Assembly: GCA_035540755.1 (NCBI GenBank)
Contig: DATLGD010000079.1
Location: forward strand, 1-5,356
Source of the DNA: DATLGD01 sp035540755
GTDB lineage: Bacteria; Actinomycetota; Actinomycetes; Mycobacteriales; SCTD01
Length of the DNA: 5,356 nucleotides
Direction of reading: 5' to 3'
Below the pieces are notes generated by a model. It saw only the letters and a list, made by a program, of their open reading frames with translations. It had not been told where the DNA came from and made no database searches. The position numbers and the translations under genes were made by a program. Shown here in pieces: positions 1 to 5,356 of this stretch (position 1 is the first letter of the stretch; each line of letters opens with the position of its first letter).

Positions 1-777
1 GCCGCCGGCGGCGCGCAGCGCGCACAGCCGCACCAGCTCGGCGTACGCGTCCTCGCCGATCAGCGCCGCGAGCTCCGGACCGTAGGACAGGTAGAGCGGC
101 GCGCCGCCCACGTGGGCGTCCGGCGACGACGTGCACCACCAGTGCAGGTCGGCCCCGCCCGGTCCCCACCCGCGGCGGTCGAACTCGCCGAGCGTCGTGA
201 CGAGCACCCGGGTCTCGTCGGGCCGGTCGACCCACTCCTGGGTGCGCCGCACCGGCAGCTGCCAGCAGACGTCGGGCTTGGTCTCGAGCGGGTGCTTGCC
301 GATCCGCAGCGCGAGGGCGTGCAGCGAGCACCCCTCGCCGCCCGGGAAGCCGGGCCGGTTGAGGAACACGCACGCCCCGTCGACGGTGCGGGTGCGCCGC
401 GCCGGCTCGCCCTCGAGTTCGTCGTCCTCGGTGATGCCCTCGCGCCGGCCGACGTCGGCGAACTGCCACGTCTTCTTCTTCAGCTGCCGGGCGAAGGCGG
501 TGACGCGCTGCTCGTCCTCGTCGTCGGCCCAGAACGCGCCGTGGCTGCAGCAGCCGTCGTCCTCGCGGCCCTCGAGAATGCCGCAGCACCCGGCGCCGAA
601 GATGCACGTCCAGCGCGACAGCAGCCAGGTGAGGTCGGCTCGCACGACGTGCTCGGGATCGGCGGGGTCGACGAACTCCAGCCAGTCGCGCGGGAAGTCG
701 GGCTCCACCTCGCGCAGCCGGGGCATCCCCAGCCCGATGGACGTCGACGCGGTGGGCGTGCGCGCGGTGCTCGTCAC
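1..777 (-). CDS. Cysteine-rich conserved protein, DUF3109/YkgJ-like (3' end outside window)
   Basis: The frame is open for 259 codons from a GTG at 777 to the left edge, so the C-terminus is missing. Seen: ten cysteines at residues 58, 64, 65, 76, 77, 136, 150, 171, 215 and 252. They are grouped as C-x5-CC (GAGCCG), a GCCSHG pair, then CVFLN...GCSLHALAL...KPDVCWQLP. The last block resembles the C-F-L ... C-x-(I/L)-H ... KP-x-x-C pattern of DUF3109 and YkgJ-type putative metal- or cluster-binding proteins. That assignment is from memory of the pattern and is tentative; the biochemical role of the family is not known to me. There is no signal peptide or membrane segment, so it is probably cytosolic. 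The start lies only 4 nt after the stop of the photoreceptor phosphatase gene and has no clear Shine-Dalgarno sequence, which suggests translational coupling in one operon. An in-frame ATG at 726 (residue 18) is an alternative start. Confidence 0.75.
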   Translation of the reverse strand, partial: MTSTARTPTASTSIGLGMPRLREVEPDFPRDWLEFVDPADPEHVVRADLTWLLSRWTCIFGAGCCGILEGREDDGCCSHGAFWADDEDEQRVTAFARQLKKKTWQFADVGRREGITEDDELEGEPARRTRTVDGACVFLNRPGFPGGEGCSLHALALRIGKHPLETKPDVCWQLPVRRTQEWVDRPDETRVLVTTLGEFDRRGWGPGGADLHWWCTSSPDAHVGGAPLYLSYGPELAALIGEDAYAELVRLCALRAAGG

Positions 778-781
778 CCGC

Positions 782-2974
782 TCAGTCCAGCACCCGCACG
801 ACGAGGACGGCGACGTCGTCGTCGAGGTCGTCCTCGACGAGCGCGGCGAGCACGGCGTCGAGCACGCCCTGAGCCGAGCCGGCCGGGGCGTCCGCGAGGG
901 CGCGCTGCAGCGCCTCGAGGCCGACGTCGAGGTCGCGGCCGCGGTGCTCGACGAGGCCGTCGGTGTAGAGGACGAGCACCGAGCCGGGGCCGATCGCCTC
1001 CTCGGCCTCCTCCCGCTCGAGGCCGAGCGCGGCGCCGACGAGCAGCGACACCCCGCTGTCGAGCAGGCGCACGTGCCCGTCAGCCCGGCGCAGCGCCGGC
1101 GGCAGGTGGCCGGCGTTCGCGAGGCAGAGCACGCCGTCCCGCCCGGCCCCGGGCAGCTCCAGCCGGCCGTAGACGCAGGTGGCGAGCTGAGCCATGTCGA
1201 GGCCCTGCACGAGCTGGTCGAGCCGGTCGAGGACGACGGCGGGCGCGCTGCCCTGCCAGGCGTAGCTCTGCAGCACCGAGCGGAGCTGGCCCATGGCGGC
1301 CGCCGCGGTGAGGTCGTGCCCCATGACGTCGCCGATGGTGATGCCGACGGCGCCGTCCGGGAGGCGGAACAGGTCGTACCAGTCGCCGCCGACCTGCGCG
1401 GCGGACGAGCCGGGCAGGTAGACGGCGGCGACGTCGAGCCCGTCGATCGAGGGCAGGTCGGGCAGCAGGCTGCGCTGCAGCGCCTCGGCCACCTGGTGCT
1501 CGCGCTGGTACAGCCGGGCGTTGTCGACGGTGAGCGCGGCCCGCCGGGCGAGGTCGGCGGCGGTGGCGAGGTCCTCCTCGTCGAAGACCCGCCCTGAGCC
1601 GTCGTTGAACAGGCCGAGGGCGCCGAGCACCTGCCGGCGGGCGCGCAGCGGCACGATGATCGCCGACCCGACGCCGATCTGCTGGTAGATCTCGGCCAGC
1701 TCCGGGTCGTCGATCGCGCGCTCGACCACGTCGCGGGTGACGTGCTCCAGCAGCTGCGGCTGCGCGCCGCGCAGGACGGCCGCGGTCTCGGAGGCGTCCG
1801 AGAGGCCGGCCGGCTGAAGCTGCTCGAGCCGCCGCAGCAGGTCCTGCTTGTCGTCGTCGCGGTGCGTGGCGGCGACCCGCTGCACCGAGCCGTCGGGGTC
1901 GAGCAGGTGCACGGTGCACCAGTCGGCGAGCAGCGGCACCACCAGGCGGGTGAGCCGGTCGAGCGACTCGTCGACGTCGAGGGTCGCGGCGAGCATCGAC
2001 GTCGCCTCGGCCAGCAGCGCCAGCCGGCCCTGCGCCTGCTCGGCCTGGGTGCGGGCCTGCTGCTCGGAGGCCAGGTTCCGCTCCCGCTCCTGCTCGGCGA
2101 GCACCCGCGCCGTGACGTCTGCCTGGATGCCGACGAAGTGGGTCAGCTCGCCCTCGCCGTCGTACACGGGCGAGAGCGACAGCTCGTTCCAGAACGCCGT
2201 GCCGTCCTTGCGGTAGTTCAGCAGCGCGACGGTGCCGTGCTCGCGCTCGGTCAGCAGCCGGCGCACCTCGGCCACCGCGGCCGGGTCGGTGTCGGGCCCC
2301 TGCAGGAAGCGGCAGTTGCGGCCCACCGCCTCGTCGGCGCTGTAGCCGGTGGTGCGCTCGAAGGCCGGGTTGACGAAGATCAGCGGGTCGTCGGGCTGGT
2401 GCGGGTCGGTGATGGTGAACGACAGCCCCGCCGCCACGACGGCGCGGTCGCGCACCGCCAGCCCGAGGCCGTCCTCGACGTCGACCTCGAAGAAGACGAG
2501 GAGCGACTGCCGGTGCGGGCCGCTGGTGGGCACCGGGAAGCCGGTCACCCACAGCACGCGGTCGTCGTCCTCGTCCGGCGGGTGGTCGGGGGAGTTGCGG
2601 ACGCGGGCGGGCACCCGCACCGGCTCGCCCAGCACCGGAGCGCCCTGCGCGGCGCGCTCGAGCGGGCTGGTGCCCGGCTCGAACGGGGCGCCGTCGGGCC
2701 GCGTCAGCCGGGCCGCGCCGGTCCAGGCCGCGGCGGCGGCGGGGAGGCGGGCGTCGGGCGCCATCTCGAGGCCGGCCGTGTTGGCCTGCACCACGCGGCC
2801 GGTGTCGACGTCGACGAGCAGGCAGGCCGCCGGCGCCTCGTGCAGCAGCCGCGGCAGGCGCTGGTGCCCCAGCGCGGTGCGGCCGGTCTCGACGGCCTCG
2901 TCGACGGCGCGCTGGGTGCGCAGGGAGTCGTAGGTGCGACGGCTCAGGGCCGCACCCGGGGAACGGTCGCTCAC
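782..2974 (-). CDS. Blue-light receptor phosphatase: PAS-LOV-GAF-PP2C (SpoIIE-type)
   Basis: Protein of 730 aa. Domains in order: a divergent PAS (about 38-165); a LOV domain (about 185-290); a Glu/Gln/Arg-rich coiled-coil linker (about 290-325); GAF (about 325-490); PP2C/SpoIIE phosphatase (about 495-730). The LOV core reads GRNCRFLQG, with the photoadduct cysteine at C221 (bases 2312-2314), N202 in FVNPAFE, N253 in NYRKDG, N263 in FWNEL and Q284 in VGIQADVT. All FMN-contact positions appear intact, so it should bind flavin and photocycle. The phosphatase keeps GGDWYD (D531), GDVMGHD (D549), NAGHLPP, TDG (D672) and a terminal DDD (718-720), the Mg/Mn-binding aspartates of the family. By analogy with RsbU/RsbP it should dephosphorylate a STAS anti-anti-sigma protein; this is inferred, and no partner gene is nearby. 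The GTG at 2974 is chosen because a TATCGT -10 hexamer lies 7 nt before it (leaderless). A GTG at 2995 preceded by GGAG is the alternative and would add 7 residues. Confidence 0.93.
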   Translation of the reverse strand: MSDRSPGAALSRRTYDSLRTQRAVDEAVETGRTALGHQRLPRLLHEAPAACLLVDVDTGRVVQANTAGLEMAPDARLPAAAAAWTGAARLTRPDGAPFEPGTSPLERAAQGAPVLGEPVRVPARVRNSPDHPPDEDDDRVLWVTGFPVPTSGPHRQSLLVFFEVDVEDGLGLAVRDRAVVAAGLSFTITDPHQPDDPLIFVNPAFERTTGYSADEAVGRNCRFLQGPDTDPAAVAEVRRLLTEREHGTVALLNYRKDGTAFWNELSLSPVYDGEGELTHFVGIQADVTARVLAEQERERNLASEQQARTQAEQAQGRLALLAEATSMLAATLDVDESLDRLTRLVVPLLADWCTVHLLDPDGSVQRVAATHRDDDKQDLLRRLEQLQPAGLSDASETAAVLRGAQPQLLEHVTRDVVERAIDDPELAEIYQQIGVGSAIIVPLRARRQVLGALGLFNDGSGRVFDEEDLATAADLARRAALTVDNARLYQREHQVAEALQRSLLPDLPSIDGLDVAAVYLPGSSAAQVGGDWYDLFRLPDGAVGITIGDVMGHDLTAAAAMGQLRSVLQSYAWQGSAPAVVLDRLDQLVQGLDMAQLATCVYGRLELPGAGRDGVLCLANAGHLPPALRRADGHVRLLDSGVSLLVGAALGLEREEAEEAIGPGSVLVLYTDGLVEHRGRDLDVGLEALQRALADAPAGSAQGVLDAVLAALVEDDLDDDVAVLVVRVLD

Positions 2975-2981
2975 CTCGAGG

Positions 2982-2987
2982 ACGATA
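2982..2987 (-). promoter_or_regulatory. Candidate -10 element (TATCGT) of the LOV-phosphatase gene
   Basis: On the minus strand the hexamer TATCGT fits the actinobacterial TANNNT -10 consensus and ends 7 nt before the GTG at 2974. Transcription would begin at or within a base of that GTG, giving a leaderless mRNA. No recognisable -35 is seen at 16-18 nt spacing (the hexamer there is GGGCAC), so the promoter may be weak, extended or activator-dependent. This is inferred from sequence only. Confidence 0.45.
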
Positions 2988-3012
2988 CCGGGCACGCGTT
3001 CTCCGTGCCCGG
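2988..3012. promoter_or_regulatory. Perfect 9-bp inverted repeat between divergent promoters (candidate operator)
   Basis: The arms are CCGGGCACG (2988-2996) and CGTGCCCGG (3004-3012), with the 7-nt spacer CGTTCTC. The dyad starts one base from the leftward -10 hexamer and ends 8 bases before the rightward -10 hexamer. It therefore covers the spacer/-35 zone of both candidate promoters, a classic position for a shared transcription-factor site. Alternatively, if transcribed leftward from further upstream, it would form a hairpin with GGAG in the loop and the GTG at 2995 in the stem. Confidence 0.5.
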
Positions 3013-3020
3013 CTCGCGGG

Positions 3021-3026
3021 TACGGT
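3021..3026 (+). promoter_or_regulatory. Candidate -10 element (TACGGT) of the ppx gene
   Basis: TACGGT fits TANNNT and ends 8 nt before the ATG at 3035. The predicted start of transcription falls at about 3033-3035, so the mRNA would be leaderless or carry a leader of one or two bases. This agrees with the absence of a Shine-Dalgarno sequence before the ATG. A poor -35-like TTCTCC sits at 2999-3004, partly inside the loop of the inverted repeat. Confidence 0.45.
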
Positions 3027-3034
3027 GCGCCGAC

Positions 3035-3967
3035 ATGCGGCTCGGGGTGCTCGACGTCGGGTCGAACACCGTTCACCTGCTGGTGGTCGACGCGCACCGC
3101 GGTGGCCATCCCGACGCGGTCCGGTCGCACAAGACCGCCCTGCAGCTGGCCGAGCTGCTGCGCGACGACGGCTCGCTCGGGGAGCGCGGGACCTCGGTGC
3201 TCGTCGACGCCGTCGGCGCCGCCCGACGCGCCGCCGACCACGAGGGCGTCGAGGACCTGATGGCCTTCGCGACCTCCGCGGTGCGCGACGCCACCGACTC
3301 CGCCGCCGTCCTCGCCGCCGTCCGCCGCGAGACCGGCGTCGACCTGCTGGTCCTGTCCGGCGAGGACGAGGCCCGGCTGACCTTCCTCGCCGTGCGCCGC
3401 TGGTTCGGCTGGAGCGCAGGCCGGCTGCTCTGCCTCGACATCGGCGGCGGCTCGCTCGAGGTCGGCACCGGGCGTGACGAGGAGCCCGACGTCGCCGTCT
3501 CCCTGCCGGTCGGCGCCGGCCGGATGACCCGCGAGCGGCTGCCCGGCGACCCGCCGCGCAGGAAGGAGGTGGCCACGCTGCGCGAGCACGTCCGCGAGGT
3601 GCTGGCGCCGGCCGTGCCGCGCGTGCAGGAGGCGGGCCGCCCCGAGCTCGCGGTGGTGACGTCGAAGACGTTCCGCTCGCTGGCCCGGCTGGGCGGCGCC
3701 GCGCCCTACGCGCGAGGGCCGCGGGTGCGGCGCACGCTGACCCTCGAGGCCCTGGCCGAGATCGTCGAGCGGCTGCAGCCGATGACCGCCGCCGAGCGAG
3801 GGGAGCTGCCCGGTGTCTCCCCGAGCCGCGCGCACCAGCTGCTCGCCGGCGCCGTCGTCGCCGAGGAGGCGATGCGGGCCCTCGAGGTCGAGACGGTCTC
3901 GGTGTGCCCGTGGGCGCTGCGGGAGGGAGTCATCCTGCGCCGGCTGGACTGGCTGGCCGGGGGCTGA
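3035..3967 (+). CDS. ppx: Exopolyphosphatase, short Ppx/GppA family
   Basis: Protein of 310 aa, an ASKHA-fold phosphatase expected to remove terminal phosphate from inorganic polyphosphate or act on (p)ppGpp-type nucleotides. Which substrate is preferred cannot be read from sequence. Seen: an N-terminal phosphate-binding loop DVGSNTVHLL (7-16), ATSAVRDA (79-86), SGEDEARLTF (108-117) containing the acidic cluster expected to hold the catalytic glutamate, the second phosphate loop LDIGGGSLEV (134-143), and a C-terminal CPWALREG (291-298). The length matches two-domain actinobacterial Ppx1-type enzymes. The C-terminal HD-like region of the long E. coli Ppx/GppA form is absent. The ATG at 3035 is chosen because the family begins a few residues before DxGSNT; the open frame upstream is non-coding. 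It is the first gene of the rightward unit and is divergent from the LOV phosphatase. Cytosolic, with no membrane segments. Confidence 0.93.
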   Translation: MRLGVLDVGSNTVHLLVVDAHRGGHPDAVRSHKTALQLAELLRDDGSLGERGTSVLVDAVGAARRAADHEGVEDLMAFATSAVRDATDSAAVLAAVRRETGVDLLVLSGEDEARLTFLAVRRWFGWSAGRLLCLDIGGGSLEVGTGRDEEPDVAVSLPVGAGRMTRERLPGDPPRRKEVATLREHVREVLAPAVPRVQEAGRPELAVVTSKTFRSLARLGGAAPYARGPRVRRTLTLEALAEIVERLQPMTAAERGELPGVSPSRAHQLLAGAVVAEEAMRALEVETVSVCPWALREGVILRRLDWLAGG

Positions 3968-4011
3968 CGCCGGCCCCGGCACGGCGCCCGTCGAACCGCT
4001 GCTGCCCGCCG

Positions 4012-4017
4012 TAGGCT
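4012..4017 (+). promoter_or_regulatory. Candidate -10 element (TAGGCT) before the isomerase gene, inside a short dyad
   Basis: TAGGCT fits TANNNT and ends 10 nt before the ATG at 4028, implying a start of transcription a few bases before the ATG and no Shine-Dalgarno sequence. The hexamer is bracketed exactly by CCGCCG (4006-4011) and CGGCGG (4018-4023), a perfect 6-bp inverted repeat. Such repeats arise easily in GC-rich DNA, so the dyad is weaker evidence than the hexamer. No clear -35 is present; TCGAAC at 3991-3996 is the nearest resemblance. Confidence 0.35.
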
Positions 4018-4027
4018 CGGCGGCGTC

Positions 4028-5029
4028 ATGAGCCCCTCGCGCGACACCGCAGACGCCGCGAGCGCGGCTGACCGCGCGGCGCGCGACGCCGAGCGACGGG
4101 CCGAGCGGGCCGCCTGGGGCGACGGCCGGCTGGAGCACGACCCCGACGACCCGGCCCTGTCGGCGGAGGAGCGGGCCGCGAGCGACATCGCCGCCGCCGC
4201 GGTCGCCCGGGTGCCCGGGGCGCGGGTCGCGCTGTCGACGGCGTCGGTCTACCCCGAGTCGACGGCGTCGGCGTTCGAGATCGCCGCGCGGCTGGGCTAC
4301 GACGGCGTCGAGGTCATGGTCTGGGGCGACCCGGTGTCGCAGGACGTCACCGCACTGCGGCGGCTGTCGGACTACCACGAGATGCCGATCCTCGCGATCC
4401 ACGCGCCGTGCCTGGTCATCACCCAGCGGGTGTGGGGCACCGACCCCTGGGTCAAGCTCGTGCGCGCCCGCGACGCGGCGGAGGAGGTCGGCGCCGAGAC
4501 CGTCGTCGTGCACCCGCCGTTCCGCTGGCAGCGCGACTACGCGCGCCAGTTCGTCGGCGGCATCGAGCACATGGCCGGTGAGACCGAGGTCCGCTTCGCC
4601 GTCGAGAACATGTTCCCGTTGCGCGCCCGCGGCCGCGAGGTCGTCCCGTACGCGCCGGACTGGGACCCCACGAGCGAGGGCTTCCGGCACTTCACCCTCG
4701 ACCTGTCGCACACCTCGGTGTCGCAGACCGATGCGCGGGAGCTGGCCGAGCGGATGGGCGACCGGCTGGCCCACGTGCACATGGCCGACGGCAAGGGCAG
4801 CGCCCGCGACGAGCACCTGGTGCCGGGGCGGGGCGACCAGCCCTGCGCCGAGATGCTGGAGAACCTGGCCGTGGCCGGGTTCGACGGCCTGATCGTCATC
4901 GAGGTCTCGACCCGGCGGGTGAGCGACCGGCCCGAGCGCGAGGCCGACCTCGCCGAGGCCCTCGCGTTCACCCGGCTGAACCTGGCCGCGCCCGCGACGG
5001 ACGTCTCCGCGGGCCTGCGCAGCCGGTGA
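4028..5029 (+). CDS. Sugar phosphate isomerase/epimerase (AP-endonuclease-2-type TIM barrel)
   Basis: Protein of 333 aa. From about residue 66 it follows the xylose-isomerase-like TIM barrel: VALSTASVYP strand, VEVMVWG (E95), IHAPC (H125), VVHPPFRW (H162), AVENMFP (E193), TLDLSHT (D225, H228), HVHMADG (H249, H251), LVPGRGD (265-270) and VIEVS (E292). This spacing of Glu/His/Asp residues matches the divalent-metal ligands of the AP-endonuclease-2/sugar isomerase fold, so a metal-dependent isomerase, epimerase or nuclease is expected; the substrate is unknown. It resembles mycobacterial Rv0498, also near a short ppx (recalled, not searched). Residues 1-61 are an Ala/Arg/Asp-rich, probably helical extension absent from the minimal barrel. 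A GTG at 4211 would give the compact form, but the -10-like hexamer just before 4028 favours the ATG. It lies 60 nt after ppx and overlaps the next gene by 4 nt. Confidence 0.9.
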   Translation: MSPSRDTADAASAADRAARDAERRAERAAWGDGRLEHDPDDPALSAEERAASDIAAAAVARVPGARVALSTASVYPESTASAFEIAARLGYDGVEVMVWGDPVSQDVTALRRLSDYHEMPILAIHAPCLVITQRVWGTDPWVKLVRARDAAEEVGAETVVVHPPFRWQRDYARQFVGGIEHMAGETEVRFAVENMFPLRARGREVVPYAPDWDPTSEGFRHFTLDLSHTSVSQTDARELAERMGDRLAHVHMADGKGSARDEHLVPGRGDQPCAEMLENLAVAGFDGLIVIEVSTRRVSDRPEREADLAEALAFTRLNLAAPATDVSAGLRSR

Positions 5030-5356
5030 CGCACCCCGGCGGGGCCACGGCGTTCGAGGCCCTCGTCGACGACTACGACGCCGCCCGGCCGGACTACCCG
5101 CCGTCGCTGTACGCGGCGCTGCCGGACCTCGACGGACGGCGGGTGCTGGAGGTCGGCGCCGGGACGGGCCTGGCGACCCGCGGCCTGCTCGCGGCCGGAG
5201 CCGACGTCGTCGCGACCGACCTGGGCCCGCGGATGCTCGGGCGGCTGCACGCCTCGCTGCCGGCCGTGCCGGTGGCCGTGGCGAGGGCGGAGGCGCTGCC
5301 GTTCGCGGCGGCCGCCTTCGACGGCGTGTGCGCGGCGCAGGCCTGGCACTGGGTCG
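5026..5356 (+). CDS. Class I SAM-dependent methyltransferase (5' part only)
   Basis: Only the first 110 codons are in the window. The GTG at 5026 overlaps the upstream stop in a GTGA arrangement, a typical sign of translational coupling to the isomerase gene. Seen: an N-terminal YDAARPDYP segment (17-25), motif I LEVGAGTG (41-48) for S-adenosylmethionine binding, the acidic residue D65 ending strand 2 (VVATD) that normally contacts the ribose hydroxyls, AEALPF (88-93) contacting the adenine, and FDGVCAAQAWHWV around strand 4. This pattern is typical of the broad Methyltransf_11/25 group of small-molecule methyltransferases. The substrate cannot be deduced. No Shine-Dalgarno sequence is evident, in keeping with reinitiation after the upstream gene. 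Confidence 0.88.
   Translation, partial: MTHPGGATAFEALVDDYDAARPDYPPSLYAALPDLDGRRVLEVGAGTGLATRGLLAAGADVVATDLGPRMLGRLHASLPAVPVAVARAEALPFAAAAFDGVCAAQAWHWV

Noticed and set aside
112..1597. Two long plus-strand frames (112-1311 and 131-1597).
   Set aside because: Both are Arg/Pro/Ser/Ala-rich shadows of the cysteine-rich gene and the phosphatase domain on the opposite strand, where clear family motifs are seen.
1080..2552. Minus-strand 490-residue frame.
   Set aside because: It is a shifted frame of the LOV-phosphatase gene with Arg/Ala-rich low-complexity content and no motifs.
1742..3034. Plus-strand open frame ahead of and in frame with ppx.
   Set aside because: It is antisense to the PAS/LOV/GAF/PP2C gene and has no recognisable domain; the Ppx family begins at the ATG at 3035.
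3956..3980. GC-only inverted repeat (GCCGGGG ... CCCCGGC) around the ppx stop codon, possible terminator.
   Set aside because: The stem is 7 bp with an 11-nt loop containing the stop codon, and no T-tract follows. Repeats like this are expected by chance at this GC content.
2975..4816. Upstream continuation of the LOV-phosphatase reading frame, open on the minus strand as far as 4816 (giving a 1344-residue frame).
   Set aside because: It runs antisense through ppx and the isomerase, is low-complexity His/Gly/Arg-rich, and shows no domain. High GC removes stop codons from antisense frames.
4537..5349. Minus-strand 270-residue frame spanning the isomerase-methyltransferase junction.
   Set aside because: It is antisense to two genes with recognised motifs and is itself Arg/Ser-rich without any domain.
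1..5356. tRNA, rRNA, CRISPR, insertion sequence or riboswitch signals.
   Set aside because: Apart from the short promoter-type dyads described, no direct-repeat arrays, transposase frames or conserved RNA folds were seen; almost all of the window is coding.

Overview
The window is very GC-rich (roughly three quarters G+C by eye), with GTG starts, tightly packed genes and long spurious antisense frames. This suggests a high-GC actinobacterium. The gene content and style fit Geodermatophilaceae or relatives (Blastococcus, Geodermatophilus, Modestobacter), but that placement is inferred and no rRNA or marker gene is present to confirm it.

There are two divergent transcription units separated by about 60 bp. 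Leftward, from about 2974 to the left edge: a 730-residue protein with the architecture PAS - LOV - coiled coil - GAF - PP2C/SpoIIE phosphatase, followed 4 nt later by a cysteine-rich protein of the DUF3109/YkgJ-like type that runs off the window. The LOV domain carries an intact GRNCRFLQ photoadduct motif and all expected flavin-contact residues. The gene is therefore read as a blue-light receptor with a Ser/Thr phosphatase output, a light-responsive analogue of RsbU/RsbP in the partner-switching control of a stress sigma factor. No STAS anti-anti-sigma factor, anti-sigma kinase or sigma factor lies in the window, so its target is unknown.

Rightward, from 3035 to the right edge: a short Ppx/GppA-type exopolyphosphatase (310 aa), a 60-bp gap, a TIM-barrel sugar phosphate isomerase/epimerase of the AP-endonuclease-2 fold (333 aa, with an unusual N-terminal extension of about 60 residues), and a class I SAM-dependent methyltransferase that overlaps the isomerase by 4 nt and is cut by the window edge. 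The pairing of a short Ppx with this isomerase resembles the Rv0496-Rv0498 neighbourhood of mycobacteria (recalled, not searched).

The most interesting non-coding signal is the divergent intergenic region. A perfect 9-bp inverted repeat with a 7-nt spacer (2988-3012) lies between two outward-facing TANNNT -10 hexamers, each 7-8 nt from a start codon. A third TANNNT hexamer, bracketed by a 6-bp inverted repeat, lies 10 nt before the isomerase ATG. This suggests leaderless or near-leaderless transcripts and a shared operator that could link the photoreceptor and polyphosphate genes. No RNA genes, mobile elements, CRISPR arrays or convincing intrinsic terminators were seen.
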